NCBI GenBank assembly: GCA_002405875.1
Contig: DHMR01000055.1
Location: 1-16,205, forward strand
Source: a bacterium UBA4637
GTDB taxonomy: Bacteria; Bacteroidota; Bacteroidia; Bacteroidales; Bacteroidaceae
Length of the DNA stretch: 16,205 bases
Reading direction: 5' to 3'
Both the position numbers and the translations under genes were made by a program. This document shows positions 1 through 11,000 of the stretch, in pieces. A model generated the notes under the pieces. The model did not search any database. It worked only from the letters and a program-made list of their open reading frames with translations, and was not told the origin of the DNA. Each line of letters starts with the position of its first letter. Position 1 is the stretch's first letter.

Positions 1-315
1 AGAATACAGACTTAAAACTTCAGGTTGAGAAATTCAAGGAGAGGTTTGGCTATCTTCCTGCAACCATCCATGCAGACAAAATTTACTTGAACAAGGTCAA
101 CAGACAATACCTGAAGGATGAAGAGATAAAGTCATATTGCAAGCCTTTAGGACGATACCAGCGAGTGCTGGGCGGGAATGTGTTACTTTGTCAAAAACGT
201 GATGAAGTTCCTTAGGGGACTTTGTCTTGTATTTTTCCAAATTTGGCTAATATGGAGGTACTTTACCAACTTGGAGCGTAAAGTTCGCTGTGCTCAAAGT
301 TTGGCTAAATATTAA
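1..315 (+). pseudogene. IS5-type transposase remnant, 5' end outside window
   Basis: Reading from base 3, an open frame runs to a TAG at 213-215 with no start inside the window. It encodes FGYLPATIHADKIYLNKVN followed by a CKPLGR motif. This matches the region around the second catalytic Asp of IS5/IS1182-like DDE transposases, where a GYxP..V.xDxIYxxxxN block is followed shortly by a PLGRP-like motif. After PLGR the similarity stops. A second frame (about 178-312, stop TAA 313-315) then reads VKNVMKFLRGLCLVFF, resembling the hydrophobic C-terminal tail of such transposases. The segment expected between them, with the catalytic Glu, is absent. I infer an internal deletion plus frameshift, so the element is dead. 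The first-frame assignment is fairly secure; the second-frame tail is weaker. The inverted repeats of the element are not identifiable here. Confidence 0.6.
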
Positions 316-358
316 TTCAGTGAACACTAATTAAAATCGAACCCACTAATTCAAGTGG
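314..358. repeat. small palindromic and direct repeat cluster in non-coding DNA
   Basis: The 8-mer CACTAATT occurs at 325-332 and again at 344-351, a 19-bp period. The first copy pairs with AATTCAGTG at 314-322 around a 2-base loop, with one bulge. The second lies within CCACT (343-347) / AGTGG (354-358). This is seen directly. It may be a decayed intergenic repeat or the terminal region of the adjacent IS remnant. The rest of 316-454 holds no recognisable gene. Confidence 0.35.
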
Positions 359-454
359 ACTCACAAATATGGATATGAAAAATTTGCGACATAAAGTGAT
401 TGATGACATATATGCAACAAATGACCAAAGAGCATTGTATAGTTGATTACGAAG

Positions 455-488
455 AAAGTCCCAAGCCGTTACTGGCCTGGGACTTTTT
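455..488 (-). terminator. intrinsic terminator at the end of the PUL operon
   Basis: A 13-bp stem (455-467 against 474-486) has one mismatch and a 6-base loop (GTTACT). It is GC-rich in the middle (GTCCCA/TGGGAC) and flanked by A/T runs. It lies about 35 bp beyond the stop codon of the GH3 gene, the last gene of the minus-strand operon. The plus-strand side ends in five T's (484-488), so it could also stop transcription arriving from the left. Confidence 0.75.
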
Positions 489-523
489 CACCAAAATAAG
501 TGCATGTCTATTCTTGATAAACT

Positions 524-2869
524 TTACTTCACCTCAGGAAGCAAGCATGGACGAACCTTCTCCGTCACACCAGCTTCTTCCTCAACAATTGCTGTCAAAG
601 GCTTCAAGTCGCCAGCATTCTTGGCTACCATCACCTTATAGGAGCCAGCCTCTACCTGCCACTGGCTGTCTTTCTCATTGAAAGATGCCAAACTCTGGTA
701 AGGGATGCTGATGGCTACTGTCTCTGACTCGTTTGGTTGCAACGTCTTAGTCTTGTTGAAACCACGGAGTTCCCTGGCTGGCTTGTCCATGTCCTTACTT
801 GGAGCAGATACATAAACCTGTACTACTTCCTTTCCAGCTCGCTTGCCCACATTCTTCACAGATACCTCTACCTTGATATTGCCCTGGGCATCCTTCATGA
901 CCACAGGCTTGCCATACTTGAAGGTCGTATAACTCATGCCGTAGCCGAATGGATAAGACACAGGTACATTCTTGGTTTGGTAATAGCGATATCCCACATA
1001 AATGCCATCGTTATACTCCGTATAATCGACATTTTTCACATCGCCCTTGCTGCCAATGCCCTTGCCCATGAACATACCGAGCACGTCGTCCACCTTTACA
1101 TCCTCAGGATTAGGGAAGTCTGACTTGGAAGGAACATCGCTGTAACTGATAGGCCAAGTCATAGGAAGACGCCCCGAAGGATTCTCCTTGCCCGTCAAGA
1201 TATCTGCGACACTATTACCTCCCTCCTGACCAGGCAACCAAGACAACAATACGGCATCAGGACCGCCAATCCAACTTTTGGTCTCGATGACTCCACAAAC
1301 GTTCAAGATGACAACAACCTTCTTGCCTACCTTGTGGAATGCAGAGCAAACACCAGAAATCATATCCTTCTCTTCCTTCGTGAGATTGAAGTTGTTGGAA
1401 ATCTTACGATCCAAGAACTCGCCGGAAGACTTTCCGATGGTGATGATTGCCATATCGTTATTCTTGACCGCATTCGCCATATTCAACTCAGAAAGGCTCA
1501 TCTCGGGGATAAAGTTTCCTGGCAAGAAAGCCTCCATTGGGTTCTTTGGCTTTGGCAAGTTGGCCTTTGCCTTAGGTGCATACTCCACGTATGCTTTCTG
1601 AATATCGCCATCCACCAGATAACCCGCATTCTTCAGACCATCCAACAAACTGACCACATAGGCATGATTTACATTACCAGAACCCGTACCACCTGCAATG
1701 AAGTCGTAAGATGTATTGCCGAAGAGAGCTATATTCTTGATTTTCTGGACAAGTGGCAGCACATTCTTATTATTTTTCAACAAGACCATACCTTCAGTAG
1801 CGGCATTGCGAGCTACCTGCGCATGTCCCTTCAAATCCGGATTGTTGTCAGCCACATACTGCTTGAATCGTGGTGTTTCCATAATGTACTCCAAGATATG
1901 GCGCACATTGCGGTCGAGTATCTCCAGGGACAAGCGACCATTGAGCACGGCCTTGCGAATCGCCTTCACCTGTTCCGCCTTTCCAGGCATCAAAAGGTCG
2001 TTGCCAGCCTCCATCTGAGCTACGGCATCCATGCCACCAAACCAGTCGGTCATCACCATGCCCTTGAATCCCCATTCATGACGCAGGATTTCGGTGACCA
2101 AGTCACAACGCTCGCTAGACATCGTGCCATTGATAAGATTATAAGATGTCATGATGGTCCAAGGCTGCGCCTCCTTGACCACAATCTCAAATGGCTTGAG
2201 ATAAATCTCACGGAAGGTACGTGGATTGCCGATGACATTGTTTCGAGTACGATTGGTTTCCTGGTTATTGAGGGCAAAATGCTTAAGGGAAGTACCCACT
2301 CCATTGCTTTCGATGCCATTCACCATGGCTGCACAAATCTTACCTGCCAACAATGGATCCTCGGAATAATACTCGAAATTGCGACCACACAGCGGATTAC
2401 GCATGATGTTGGTGGCTGGAGCCAAGAGTACGTCCACTCCATAATGCTTCACCTCATCACCCATCGAAGTTCCTACCGAATAAACTAAGTTGGGGTTCCA
2501 AGTGGCACTCATCACGGTTGCCACCGGGAAATGGGTGCAATAAAACGTCTTGTCAGTGTCCTTGCGTTTCGGGTCGATGCGAAGACCTGCTGGACCATCT
2601 GCCACCACGGTGGCAGGGATGCCTAGGCGTTCGATTCCGTTGATTTGACCTGCGGCACCTTGTACTAACTGACCTTGGTTACCAATGGTGGCCTCCATCA
2701 TACTCTCGTACTTGCCTGATGAGCCTACTACCAACTGTATTTTTTCATCGAGTGTCATGGCCTGGATGACATCTTGTATTGGAGAAACACCTAACTTGGG
2801 GGTCTGGGCAGAAACCATAGAGGAGGAAGCCAGTACCACACAAGCTGAAATCATTATTTTCTTAATCAT
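524..2869 (-). CDS. GH3 family beta-glycosidase (beta-glucosidase type), periplasmic
   Basis: This 781-aa exo-acting retaining glycosidase should remove beta-linked glucose (or xylose) from non-reducing ends. Residues 1-22 form a Sec signal peptide ending VSAQ, with no lipobox, so a periplasmic location is predicted. The GH3 N-terminal barrel (about 30-325) shows DGPAGLR (91-97), GRNFEYYSEDP (162-172), KHFALNNQE (196-204) and the nucleophile motif VMTDW, with Asp275. The C-terminal sandwich domain carries GEFLDR, with Glu484 as likely general acid/base. A fibronectin-III-like domain occupies the C-terminus (about 660-765). No PA14 insertion is visible, and the length is normal for the family. 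The 3'-most position in the operon, after two esterases, suggests it trims de-esterified oligosaccharides. Glucosidase versus xylosidase activity cannot be settled from motifs. The start is supported by the signal peptide at the first Met. Confidence 0.93.
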   Translation of the reverse strand: MIKKIMISACVVLASSSMVSAQTPKLGVSPIQDVIQAMTLDEKIQLVVGSSGKYESMMEATIGNQGQLVQGAAGQINGIERLGIPATVVADGPAGLRIDPKRKDTDKTFYCTHFPVATVMSATWNPNLVYSVGTSMGDEVKHYGVDVLLAPATNIMRNPLCGRNFEYYSEDPLLAGKICAAMVNGIESNGVGTSLKHFALNNQETNRTRNNVIGNPRTFREIYLKPFEIVVKEAQPWTIMTSYNLINGTMSSERCDLVTEILRHEWGFKGMVMTDWFGGMDAVAQMEAGNDLLMPGKAEQVKAIRKAVLNGRLSLEILDRNVRHILEYIMETPRFKQYVADNNPDLKGHAQVARNAATEGMVLLKNNKNVLPLVQKIKNIALFGNTSYDFIAGGTGSGNVNHAYVVSLLDGLKNAGYLVDGDIQKAYVEYAPKAKANLPKPKNPMEAFLPGNFIPEMSLSELNMANAVKNNDMAIITIGKSSGEFLDRKISNNFNLTKEEKDMISGVCSAFHKVGKKVVVILNVCGVIETKSWIGGPDAVLLSWLPGQEGGNSVADILTGKENPSGRLPMTWPISYSDVPSKSDFPNPEDVKVDDVLGMFMGKGIGSKGDVKNVDYTEYNDGIYVGYRYYQTKNVPVSYPFGYGMSYTTFKYGKPVVMKDAQGNIKVEVSVKNVGKRAGKEVVQVYVSAPSKDMDKPARELRGFNKTKTLQPNESETVAISIPYQSLASFNEKDSQWQVEAGSYKVMVAKNAGDLKPLTAIVEEEAGVTEKVRPCLLPEVK

Positions 2870-2885
2870 ACCTTAATTATATTAT

Positions 2886-2923
2886 ATCGTTAGAATTATA
2901 TTGTTGAATAGATCGTTAGAATT
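2886..2923. repeat. 12-bp direct repeat between esterase and GH3 genes
   Basis: ATCGTTAGAATT occurs at 2886-2897 and 2912-2923, a 26-bp period, in the 53-bp gap between the esterase stop codon and the GH3 start. The second copy ends on the last base of the esterase stop codon. Function is unknown. It may be a short duplication of spacer DNA. Confidence 0.5.
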
Positions 2924-4149
2924 TATTTGAAAATCTTCTGGGCAAACTCTGTGAGATAGACACGCCAGTTGCGCCAGATATGTCCACCTTCCGTCTCCAT
3001 ATACGTGTATTTGTAACCCTTCTCATCGAAATAGCGACGCAAATCGGCACTACTCTTATAGAGGAAGTCCGTCTTTCCCATTCCGATCCAATACAACTTC
3101 GGATTATTCTTGAACAAAGTGGCCAACTTCTTCTTTGCCTCCTCGTTGTCCTGCAACTGCTTGTAGAACTCACTGCGAAAATCACCTGTGGTACCCACGT
3201 GCAATCCAGCTGAGAAGAGACCGATGTAATCAAACTTGGTTGGGAAACGACGAGAGATATCAAAAGAATGACCTCCACCCATTGACAAGCCGCAAATGGC
3301 ACGGTGAGCCTTGTCCTTGGCTACTTTGTAATGGCTCTCGACATAGTTCATTACGTCAGGGAAGCTTTCGTCCATGGTAGCAGCAGGCTTGGCACCTTGA
3401 TAACCATAGAAAGAAGGGATGTACTGTCCTGCAGACCATTCCCCCGGGGCTGCCTGGCAGTTAGGATTTCCATTGGTCATCACGACGACCATCGGCTTCG
3501 CCTTGCCGGCAGCAATCAAGTTGTCGAGAATATGTTGTGCACGTCCCAGAGTCGTCCAGGCATCTTCATCGCCCCCAGCACCATGGAGAAGATAGAGCAC
3601 AGGATAATTCTTGCCCTTGTCATAGCCAGCAGGAGTATAGACTGTCATACGACGCTGCATTTTAAGTGTTGGACTATCGTACCAAACCTTAGACACATTT
3701 CCGTGAGGCACCTCATTGACTGTGTAAAGGTCCCCACAATCACCCTTTTTGTCGGAGAGGATGAAGATGTTGGTCTCAGAGGTAATGTCACGAGTAATAT
3801 AGACACTTCCCGGGTCAACAATCTTCACGCCATCCAAGAGCAAATTGTAAGAGTATAACTCTGGGGAAAGCGACTGACTTGTAAAAGTCCAGACACCCTT
3901 TTCATCCTTTGTCATGTCGGCCACACCAGGAGCGTCATACTTTCCCATCGGGGTATCAATGGTCTTCGGTGCCAAGAAATCGCCTGTAACCTGCACCTTT
4001 TGGGCATTGGGAGCCTTCAAGCGGAAGGTTACGGAATGGTTGGCATTCACCTCGGGTGATACGACGGGTACATTGTCAAACAAGGCTTGTTGTGCGAAAC
4101 TACCCAAGTTCATCAGCAAGGCAGTTGCCAAAAATGTTATCTTCTTCAT
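2923..4149 (-). CDS. CE1-type esterase (feruloyl/acetyl esterase-like), paralog A
   Basis: This 408-aa alpha/beta-hydrolase is of the esterase D / CE1 type, which releases feruloyl, coumaroyl or acetyl groups from plant polysaccharides. The signal peptide (1-20, GSFAQ) has no lipobox, so a periplasmic location is predicted. Residues about 35-132 form an immunoglobulin-like CBM48/E-set domain (FRLKAPNAQKVQVTGDF, then YDAPGVADM), common in front of Bacteroidetes CE1 esterases. The catalytic domain (about 155-408) has the oxyanion-loop motif LYLLHGAGGDEDAW, the nucleophile elbow GLSMGG (Ser289), the probable acid in MGKTDFLY (Asp361) and the His motif GGHIWRNWR (His390), so the triad appears intact. 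It is a tandem paralog of the next gene upstream in the operon. The two share 28 of the last 31 residues but differ strongly between the elbow and the acid residue, where substrate specificity may lie. Acyl-group preference is not deducible. Confidence 0.9.
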   Translation of the reverse strand: MKKITFLATALLMNLGSFAQQALFDNVPVVSPEVNANHSVTFRLKAPNAQKVQVTGDFLAPKTIDTPMGKYDAPGVADMTKDEKGVWTFTSQSLSPELYSYNLLLDGVKIVDPGSVYITRDITSETNIFILSDKKGDCGDLYTVNEVPHGNVSKVWYDSPTLKMQRRMTVYTPAGYDKGKNYPVLYLLHGAGGDEDAWTTLGRAQHILDNLIAAGKAKPMVVVMTNGNPNCQAAPGEWSAGQYIPSFYGYQGAKPAATMDESFPDVMNYVESHYKVAKDKAHRAICGLSMGGGHSFDISRRFPTKFDYIGLFSAGLHVGTTGDFRSEFYKQLQDNEEAKKKLATLFKNNPKLYWIGMGKTDFLYKSSADLRRYFDEKGYKYTYMETEGGHIWRNWRVYLTEFAQKIFK

Positions 4150-4227
4150 TATATTTTGTTTTTTATAATTATTCTTTTATATCATGATTTTTCAGAATAT
4201 TCCTCTTGAGGATCTAGTAATTCCTCA

Positions 4228-5439
<1,212 letters not shown>

Positions 5440-5481
5440 TCAATTTTTATTGTAATATCTTTTTAGTTTAAAATGTTAGTT

Positions 5482-6405
5482 TCACTTGGCAATGGCGGCA
5501 TACTTGATCTTAAACGAGCCTTTTCCGGCGGAACCATCCACACCACTCTGGGTTTCCAGGTCGTTACCTTCGAAGGAGAACAAGTCCTGTCCTTCTGCAT
5601 CCTTGGCTGAGGAAATGGTAACTTTACCATCGGTAATGTACTGCGACACGCCAGCATCATCCACAAAGTAACTGCCACCCATAAAACCATATTGAGGGAA
5701 GGCATAGCCGTTGCCCATCAACCATGGCTCGGAAGCATTACCCTGGATCGTATATTCTCCTGCCAGGGAAGTTGGCTGCAAATTATTCTCATTCACAGCC
5801 TCCAAGCTAGCCGTAGGTTGACCAGCAGGGTTGCTGATGACAATCGTATACTTGGTGGCATTTGGATTGACCACTACAGGAGCACCCGTAGACCAATCGA
5901 TTATCTGGCTAGGAACGATGCTGATAGTGTAACCTGAGGCCTCAGGGTCATCGACACCAACCTCGAAGGAAAGCACACCCACATAGTTGACCTTCACTTG
6001 CTTGCCTTCCTGATTGACAAACAAACCATTCATATAATACTTGCCCCCTATGAGAGATACATCCAGGTCGCCACTCTTCATCGTCTCGCCCGCAACCTTG
6101 ACTACACAATCCTTGTTGGCTGCCACACTTTCCTTCACGGTATAAGTGGCAGGCTGGAGTATCCACTCGCCACTGCCCAAGCTAATCTGAATGTCAGTGC
6201 CATGTTCATCCTTGACATCTATATTGAGAGCCTTGATACCTTTTTTGAGTTTCACCGTAGGTTGGACGGTTGCTTCCTGCGAAGTATAGATCAAGATGCC
6301 ATCATAGACGCCCTGCATCTCGTCAAGGGCATCATTGTCGCAAGCCATGAAACAAGTAGCTGCCAAAAACAAGCCCAACACTGAACCAAAATATTTTTTC
6401 TTCAT
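5482..6405 (-). CDS. susE-position lipoprotein, putative surface glycan-binding protein
   Basis: This 307-aa protein has a type II signal peptide with a lipobox ending CFMAC (Cys22). The following residues, DNDALDE, are acidic, as in Bacteroidetes lipoprotein surface-export signals. I do not recognise a named family. The sequence is beta-rich with no enzyme motifs. Two stretches look alike. One has YTV at 88-90, then GGKYYMNG at 120-127. The other has YTI at 218-220, then GGSYFVDD at 243-250 and DGKVTISS at 259-266. They may be two copies of one beta-sandwich domain. It sits directly after susD and before the esterases, where surface glycan-binding proteins (SusE/SusF/SGBP) normally lie. I infer a surface role in holding the ligand for the SusCD complex. 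The ligand cannot be named. Confidence 0.7.
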   Translation of the reverse strand: MKKKYFGSVLGLFLAATCFMACDNDALDEMQGVYDGILIYTSQEATVQPTVKLKKGIKALNIDVKDEHGTDIQISLGSGEWILQPATYTVKESVAANKDCVVKVAGETMKSGDLDVSLIGGKYYMNGLFVNQEGKQVKVNYVGVLSFEVGVDDPEASGYTISIVPSQIIDWSTGAPVVVNPNATKYTIVISNPAGQPTASLEAVNENNLQPTSLAGEYTIQGNASEPWLMGNGYAFPQYGFMGGSYFVDDAGVSQYITDGKVTISSAKDAEGQDLFSFEGNDLETQSGVDGSAGKGSFKIKYAAIAK

Positions 6406-6460
6406 TGTCGTTCGTTACTTAATTGATTAATCTTATGATATTATCTAACCTGAAACAAGA

Positions 6461-8023
6461 TTACCATCCTGTATTCTGTACTATATTTGGATTCAACTCT
6501 TTTTCCTTCAAAGGAATAGGAAGCAACATGTGCTTGTCCTTGAATCCATACTGGGAGTTGGTATAGTCAAAGCTTACCCCCTTGGAAGAATAGTTAGGAA
6601 TCTGCTTGCCTTGGTCTGCAAGAGCCACCTTGGCATCCCCCCATCGCACCAAGTCTTGGTAGCGAGTGCCCTCCAAGCAAAGTTCCAAGCGCTTCTCGGT
6701 TTTGATGTCGTTCAAAGTCACGCTAGTAAGCGATGCCTCATGAGCTCGTGTACGGATCTCGTTGATGTCCTTCAGCGCAATGTCTGAGTTTCCCGCTGCC
6801 AAGTTGGCCTCAGCTGCCAAGAGAAGCACCTCTGCATAACGCATAATCTTGCGGTCCGTGTATTGAAGTGCCTGGAAATAGGAGGCATCCATGATATTGT
6901 CGCTGTTCAACACACGATTTTTGTAGAAGAGATAACCCTCACAACCATAGAGATTCTGCCCCGGGTTCAGCTTGATGCCATAGGCATCCATCGTCTCAGG
7001 GTCGAGCATCGTCTTGGTCAAGCGATAACCAGTCTTGCCCTCGGCAGCAACAAAAGCATCATAGAGAGACTTGCGAGGATTCAAGAACCCGTAAGTGCCC
7101 TGTGCCACCTCCTTGGCAGCCTGTCCCTCCAACTTCATGTTGCCTGTACGCCATCCTTGCATGAGGAAGTTCATGTCCATCTGGCTCCAAGCCTGCTCCT
7201 GGTCGTTGCGCCACTGAAGCTCAAGCATGGACTCGCAATTATTGTTGTTGACAGCATGGAACTGCATATCGTAGTCACCACGGAACAAGTCATACTTCTT
7301 GGAATCAACCACCTCATTCAATACCTTGGCGGCCTCTTGGTTCTTGCCCTGGAAGAGATAGGCCTTACCTAGATAAGCTTTAGCTACCTCCTGAGTCACC
7401 CGCTGACCCGTCTCCTGGTCATCCTTGTCTTTCTTGGAAGGCAATGCGTTCATGGCAATGGCTTCTTGCAAGTCTTGCTCAACCAAAGCCCAAAGAGCCT
7501 CGGAAGTGCTATTTCCCTGTCGATACTCGTTAGGTTGCAAAAGATGGTCGACCAATGGTGCTGTGCCCCATAGGGTAACGAGCTCAAAGTTGGCGAAAGC
7601 ACGGAAGAACTTGGCTTCAGCTATCGCACGGTTCTTAACCTGCGTGTCAGGTGCCACCTTTTCTATGATCAAGTTGGCTTGATAGATGATGCCATACAAC
7701 CCCGAGAACAAACCCTCGATATTACTGTTGCTGGAGTCGAAGGTGTATTCGTTCAACTGTTCCATGGAATTGTTGTCACCACGGCTTCCACCACCGCACC
7801 AAGCATCATCCGACAGGAGGTTCTTGGTGAAAAACCAAGTGAAGTACAAGCCCTTCACTTTGCTATACATAGCAGCAACAGCCTGGTTTGACTGTTCGTC
7901 GGTCTGGTAGAAATCATCCTGGCCACCCATGTTACCATGTTTAGGTATGTCGAGTCTGTCTTCACAACCAGCAAACAAAACTGATACAATAAGAAGCAGA
8001 CTATATATAATATTCTTTCTCAT
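6461..8023 (-). CDS. susD: SusD/RagB family outer-membrane glycan-binding lipoprotein
   Basis: This 520-aa protein is the surface lid that captures glycan and docks on the SusC transporter. The lipoprotein signal ends LFAGC (Cys20) and is followed by acidic EDRLD, consistent with surface export. The SusD N-terminal TPR-like region includes AEAKFFRAFANFELVTLWG (136-154), a classic SusD motif. The C-terminal RagB/SusD region has RYAEVLLLAAEANL, DINEIRTRA and TEKRLELCLEGTRYQDLVRWG, all typical of the family. Length is normal. It lies 40 bp downstream of susC in the same operon, the standard order. Aromatic residues likely form the glycan-binding platform, but the specificity cannot be read from sequence. 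Confidence 0.95.
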   Translation of the reverse strand: MRKNIIYSLLLIVSVLFAGCEDRLDIPKHGNMGGQDDFYQTDEQSNQAVAAMYSKVKGLYFTWFFTKNLLSDDAWCGGGSRGDNNSMEQLNEYTFDSSNSNIEGLFSGLYGIIYQANLIIEKVAPDTQVKNRAIAEAKFFRAFANFELVTLWGTAPLVDHLLQPNEYRQGNSTSEALWALVEQDLQEAIAMNALPSKKDKDDQETGQRVTQEVAKAYLGKAYLFQGKNQEAAKVLNEVVDSKKYDLFRGDYDMQFHAVNNNNCESMLELQWRNDQEQAWSQMDMNFLMQGWRTGNMKLEGQAAKEVAQGTYGFLNPRKSLYDAFVAAEGKTGYRLTKTMLDPETMDAYGIKLNPGQNLYGCEGYLFYKNRVLNSDNIMDASYFQALQYTDRKIMRYAEVLLLAAEANLAAGNSDIALKDINEIRTRAHEASLTSVTLNDIKTEKRLELCLEGTRYQDLVRWGDAKVALADQGKQIPNYSSKGVSFDYTNSQYGFKDKHMLLPIPLKEKELNPNIVQNTGW

Positions 8024-8063
8024 AGTTTTCTTGATATTAATAGATGTATAAGATTGGCTGTCA

Positions 8064-11000
8064 TTAGAATTCTAAGTTGAAGCCCATAACGACTTTCTTG
8101 GAAGTAGGATAAGCACCTTTGTCAATGCCACCCACCTCTGGGTCGAAACCAGGATACTTGGTAAAGGTAAAGAAGTCGTCGAGCGATACATATAAGCGCA
8201 AATTGCTGATGGCAATCTTCTTCAAGATGTCTTTTGGCAAGGTATAACCCAACTGAATCTGCTTGATCTTAAAGTAAGAGCCATCATATACCATGGCACT
8301 TGATGTAGCATACTTATCCATATTGTTGGCACCCGCGCGTGGCTTCGTTCCATTAGGATTGTCAACCGTCCAACGATCGTCGTACACGATTTCCTTCATC
8401 TTGTTGACCATTGGGAAGTCAGTGCGGTTGATACAATTCCAAATCTTGGTTCCTGCGGCACCACTTCCAAAGACTGTGAGATCCAAGCCCTTATATGCTG
8501 CCGTCAATGTGATACCATAGTTGACCTTCGGGATGGAATTGCCAAGGTCCATCTTGTCGTCATCGGTCAAATCGCCACTGTTGTCCAAATCTGCGAAGGT
8601 AGGGTCGCCGGTCTTAGGATCGATGCCCGTGAACTTGTAGCCACGGAAGTAGTACATCGGATAACCCTGCTCGAAGAAAGTAAGAGGTACATTCATAAAG
8701 GTTGTACCTGACAAGCGAGTCAAGGAAGGGTCAAGGTAAGTAACCTCATTCTTCAAAGTCGAGAGATTGGTGCGAACACTATAGCTGAAATCGCCGATGT
8801 TGTCACGCCAACCCAGTTCAAACTCAAAGCCCTTGTTGCTCACGTTACCAGCATTGATTGGAGAAGTCGTACCACCGATAACTAGGGAAGGGGTCGTGCC
8901 ATACATCAACAAGTCCTTGGTCTTCTTGACATAGTAATCCATGCTGAAATTCATGCGACCGTCAAACAAGTAGGTATCGAAACCGAAATCGGTTTGCTCA
9001 GACGTTTCCCACTTCAAGTCTGGGTTACCCATGCTGCCAGGAGTAACCGATGTCGTATAGTTATTGCCAGGAGCCAATGGATAAATACTACCCTGACTCA
9101 TATCAGTGCTATAGGAATAACCACTCAGGGCAGCCAAACTACCATTCTGTCCCCAACTGGCTCTCAACTTCAAGCTGGTAACCACATCTCTCAATGGCTC
9201 GAAGAATTTCTCCTCGGAGACGGTCCAACCTCCAGATACTGCAGGGAAATAGCCCCATCGATTGGAAGAAGGCAACTTAGACAAGTCGGCAGCATCAGCA
9301 CGAAGTGAAGCCTGGAGATAATAACGATTCTTATAGTCGTAACTCAAACGACCAAAGTAGGAATACTTGGAAGCGCGAGTCTTCTCACCTCCTACCGACT
9401 TGGTAGCGGAAGCAGCTGCATAATTCAAGTAAAAGAACAGCGGATCATTCTTCTTGACGGCATCCTCGTTGTTAGGTGTCAAACCACCATTGACGCCATC
9501 GCTTGTTGACTCTTGGAAAGACATACCCACCATGGCATTGATGGTGTGTCCACCCAATTTCTTCATATAGTTGGCGAAGTTTTCCCACTGGTAATAGATG
9601 CCCGTCGAAGAAGAAGCGTTCAAGCTGACATAATCATTGCTCTGTGTGGCATTGCCATAATACGGCAAGGAAACAGAAGAACTGCGCCCTCCGGAGAGAC
9701 GATAGCCCAAGCGAGAGGTAAAGACGAAACCCTTAAAAGGCTTGAAGTCGGCATAGATAGAGCCATTGACATTAAAGCCACTGTTGCGAGATATATTGTT
9801 GTCACGCATGGCAAAAGGATTGGACTGTTCACCTGCATAGAAAGCAGAGATACCATAATAGTTGCCATTGGCATCTGTCAATAGATGCTTGCCTTGGGCC
9901 AAGGCGTTGGCGACATGCACAGGCAGATTGCCTGAGGTGTAAGCAACTGGAGTCAATGGGTCCATGGAAAGAACTGCCGCCAACATAGAGCCATACTCAG
10001 AGCCCTCGGACACGGAACGCACATTGTACTTTTCTATCTGATTGGTAGTACCCACCTTGAGCCAAGGCTTGATTTGGTACTCAGCATTGATGGTGGCAGT
10101 GAGGCGCTTATACTCATCATTCTTGCCCACAACCATACCGTCGTTGTCGAGATAAGTAAGAGAAAGGTAATAATTGCCGTTCTGATTACCGCCCGTGAAA
10201 CTTACATTATGCTTCTGCATGTGGCCCTTCCCATAAATGGCATCCACCCAGGAAGTATTGGTCACGCCATCCCAGTTTTTCAGCAAATAATCTTCTGTGA
10301 ACGTCTTGCCTTCCTTCATATACTGTATATACTCCTCCGCATTCAACATCTTGGGTTTCTTGGCCAAAGACTCTATGGTGTATTGGAAGTCATAAGCAAT
10401 CTTTCCACTGCCCACACTACCTTTCTTGGTAGAGATAAGAACGACACCATTGCCTGCCTCAGCTCCGTAGATAGCTGCAGAGGCCGCATCTTTCAGTACT
10501 TCCATGGAAGCAATATCATTAGGGTCTATGCCACTGATGTCACTCATGCGGACACCATCTACTACGTAGAGTGGCTCGGAAGAAGCATTGGATGAATAAC
10601 CACGGATACGAACCGAAGGAGAAGAACCTGGGCGGGATGTACCAGAGACAATCTGAACACCTGCCGTCTTGCCCTGCAAGGCAGACTTGGCATTGGTGAT
10701 GGTACGATTCTCCATGTCCTCTTTCTTTACCTGAGAGATAGCACCCGTGACGGAGCTCTTCTTCTGCACACCATATCCGACAACCACAACGTCATCCAGT
10801 AATTTACTATCCTCTTTCATGTTCACCTTCAATTTAGAGGTAAGGGCTGCTACCTCCTTAGTCTGGTAACCAAGATAAGAGAAGACCAGAGTCTTGCCTT
10901 TCTGTACCATGATGGAGAAATCTCCATCCAATCCCGTGACAGCACCTCCCTTGGCATCACCCTTCACCTTGACGGTCACACCTATTAAAGGATCTGAATT

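Noticed and set aside
400..681. 93-aa plus-strand frame spanning the terminator and the end of the GH3 gene
   Set aside because: It reads through the terminator hairpin and into the antisense of the GH3 C-terminus, with no plausible protein features.
1334..2488. 384-aa plus-strand open frame antisense to the GH3 gene
   Set aside because: It lies wholly within the strongly supported GH3 gene, has no recognisable domain or signal, and its composition is what an antisense shadow of a coding region gives.
4150..4227. Possible internal promoter or processing hairpin (TCCTC/GAGGA) between the two esterases
   Set aside because: The 5-bp palindrome has only a 2-base loop and no TAnnTTTG box is present in the spacer, so neither a promoter nor a stable hairpin is supported.
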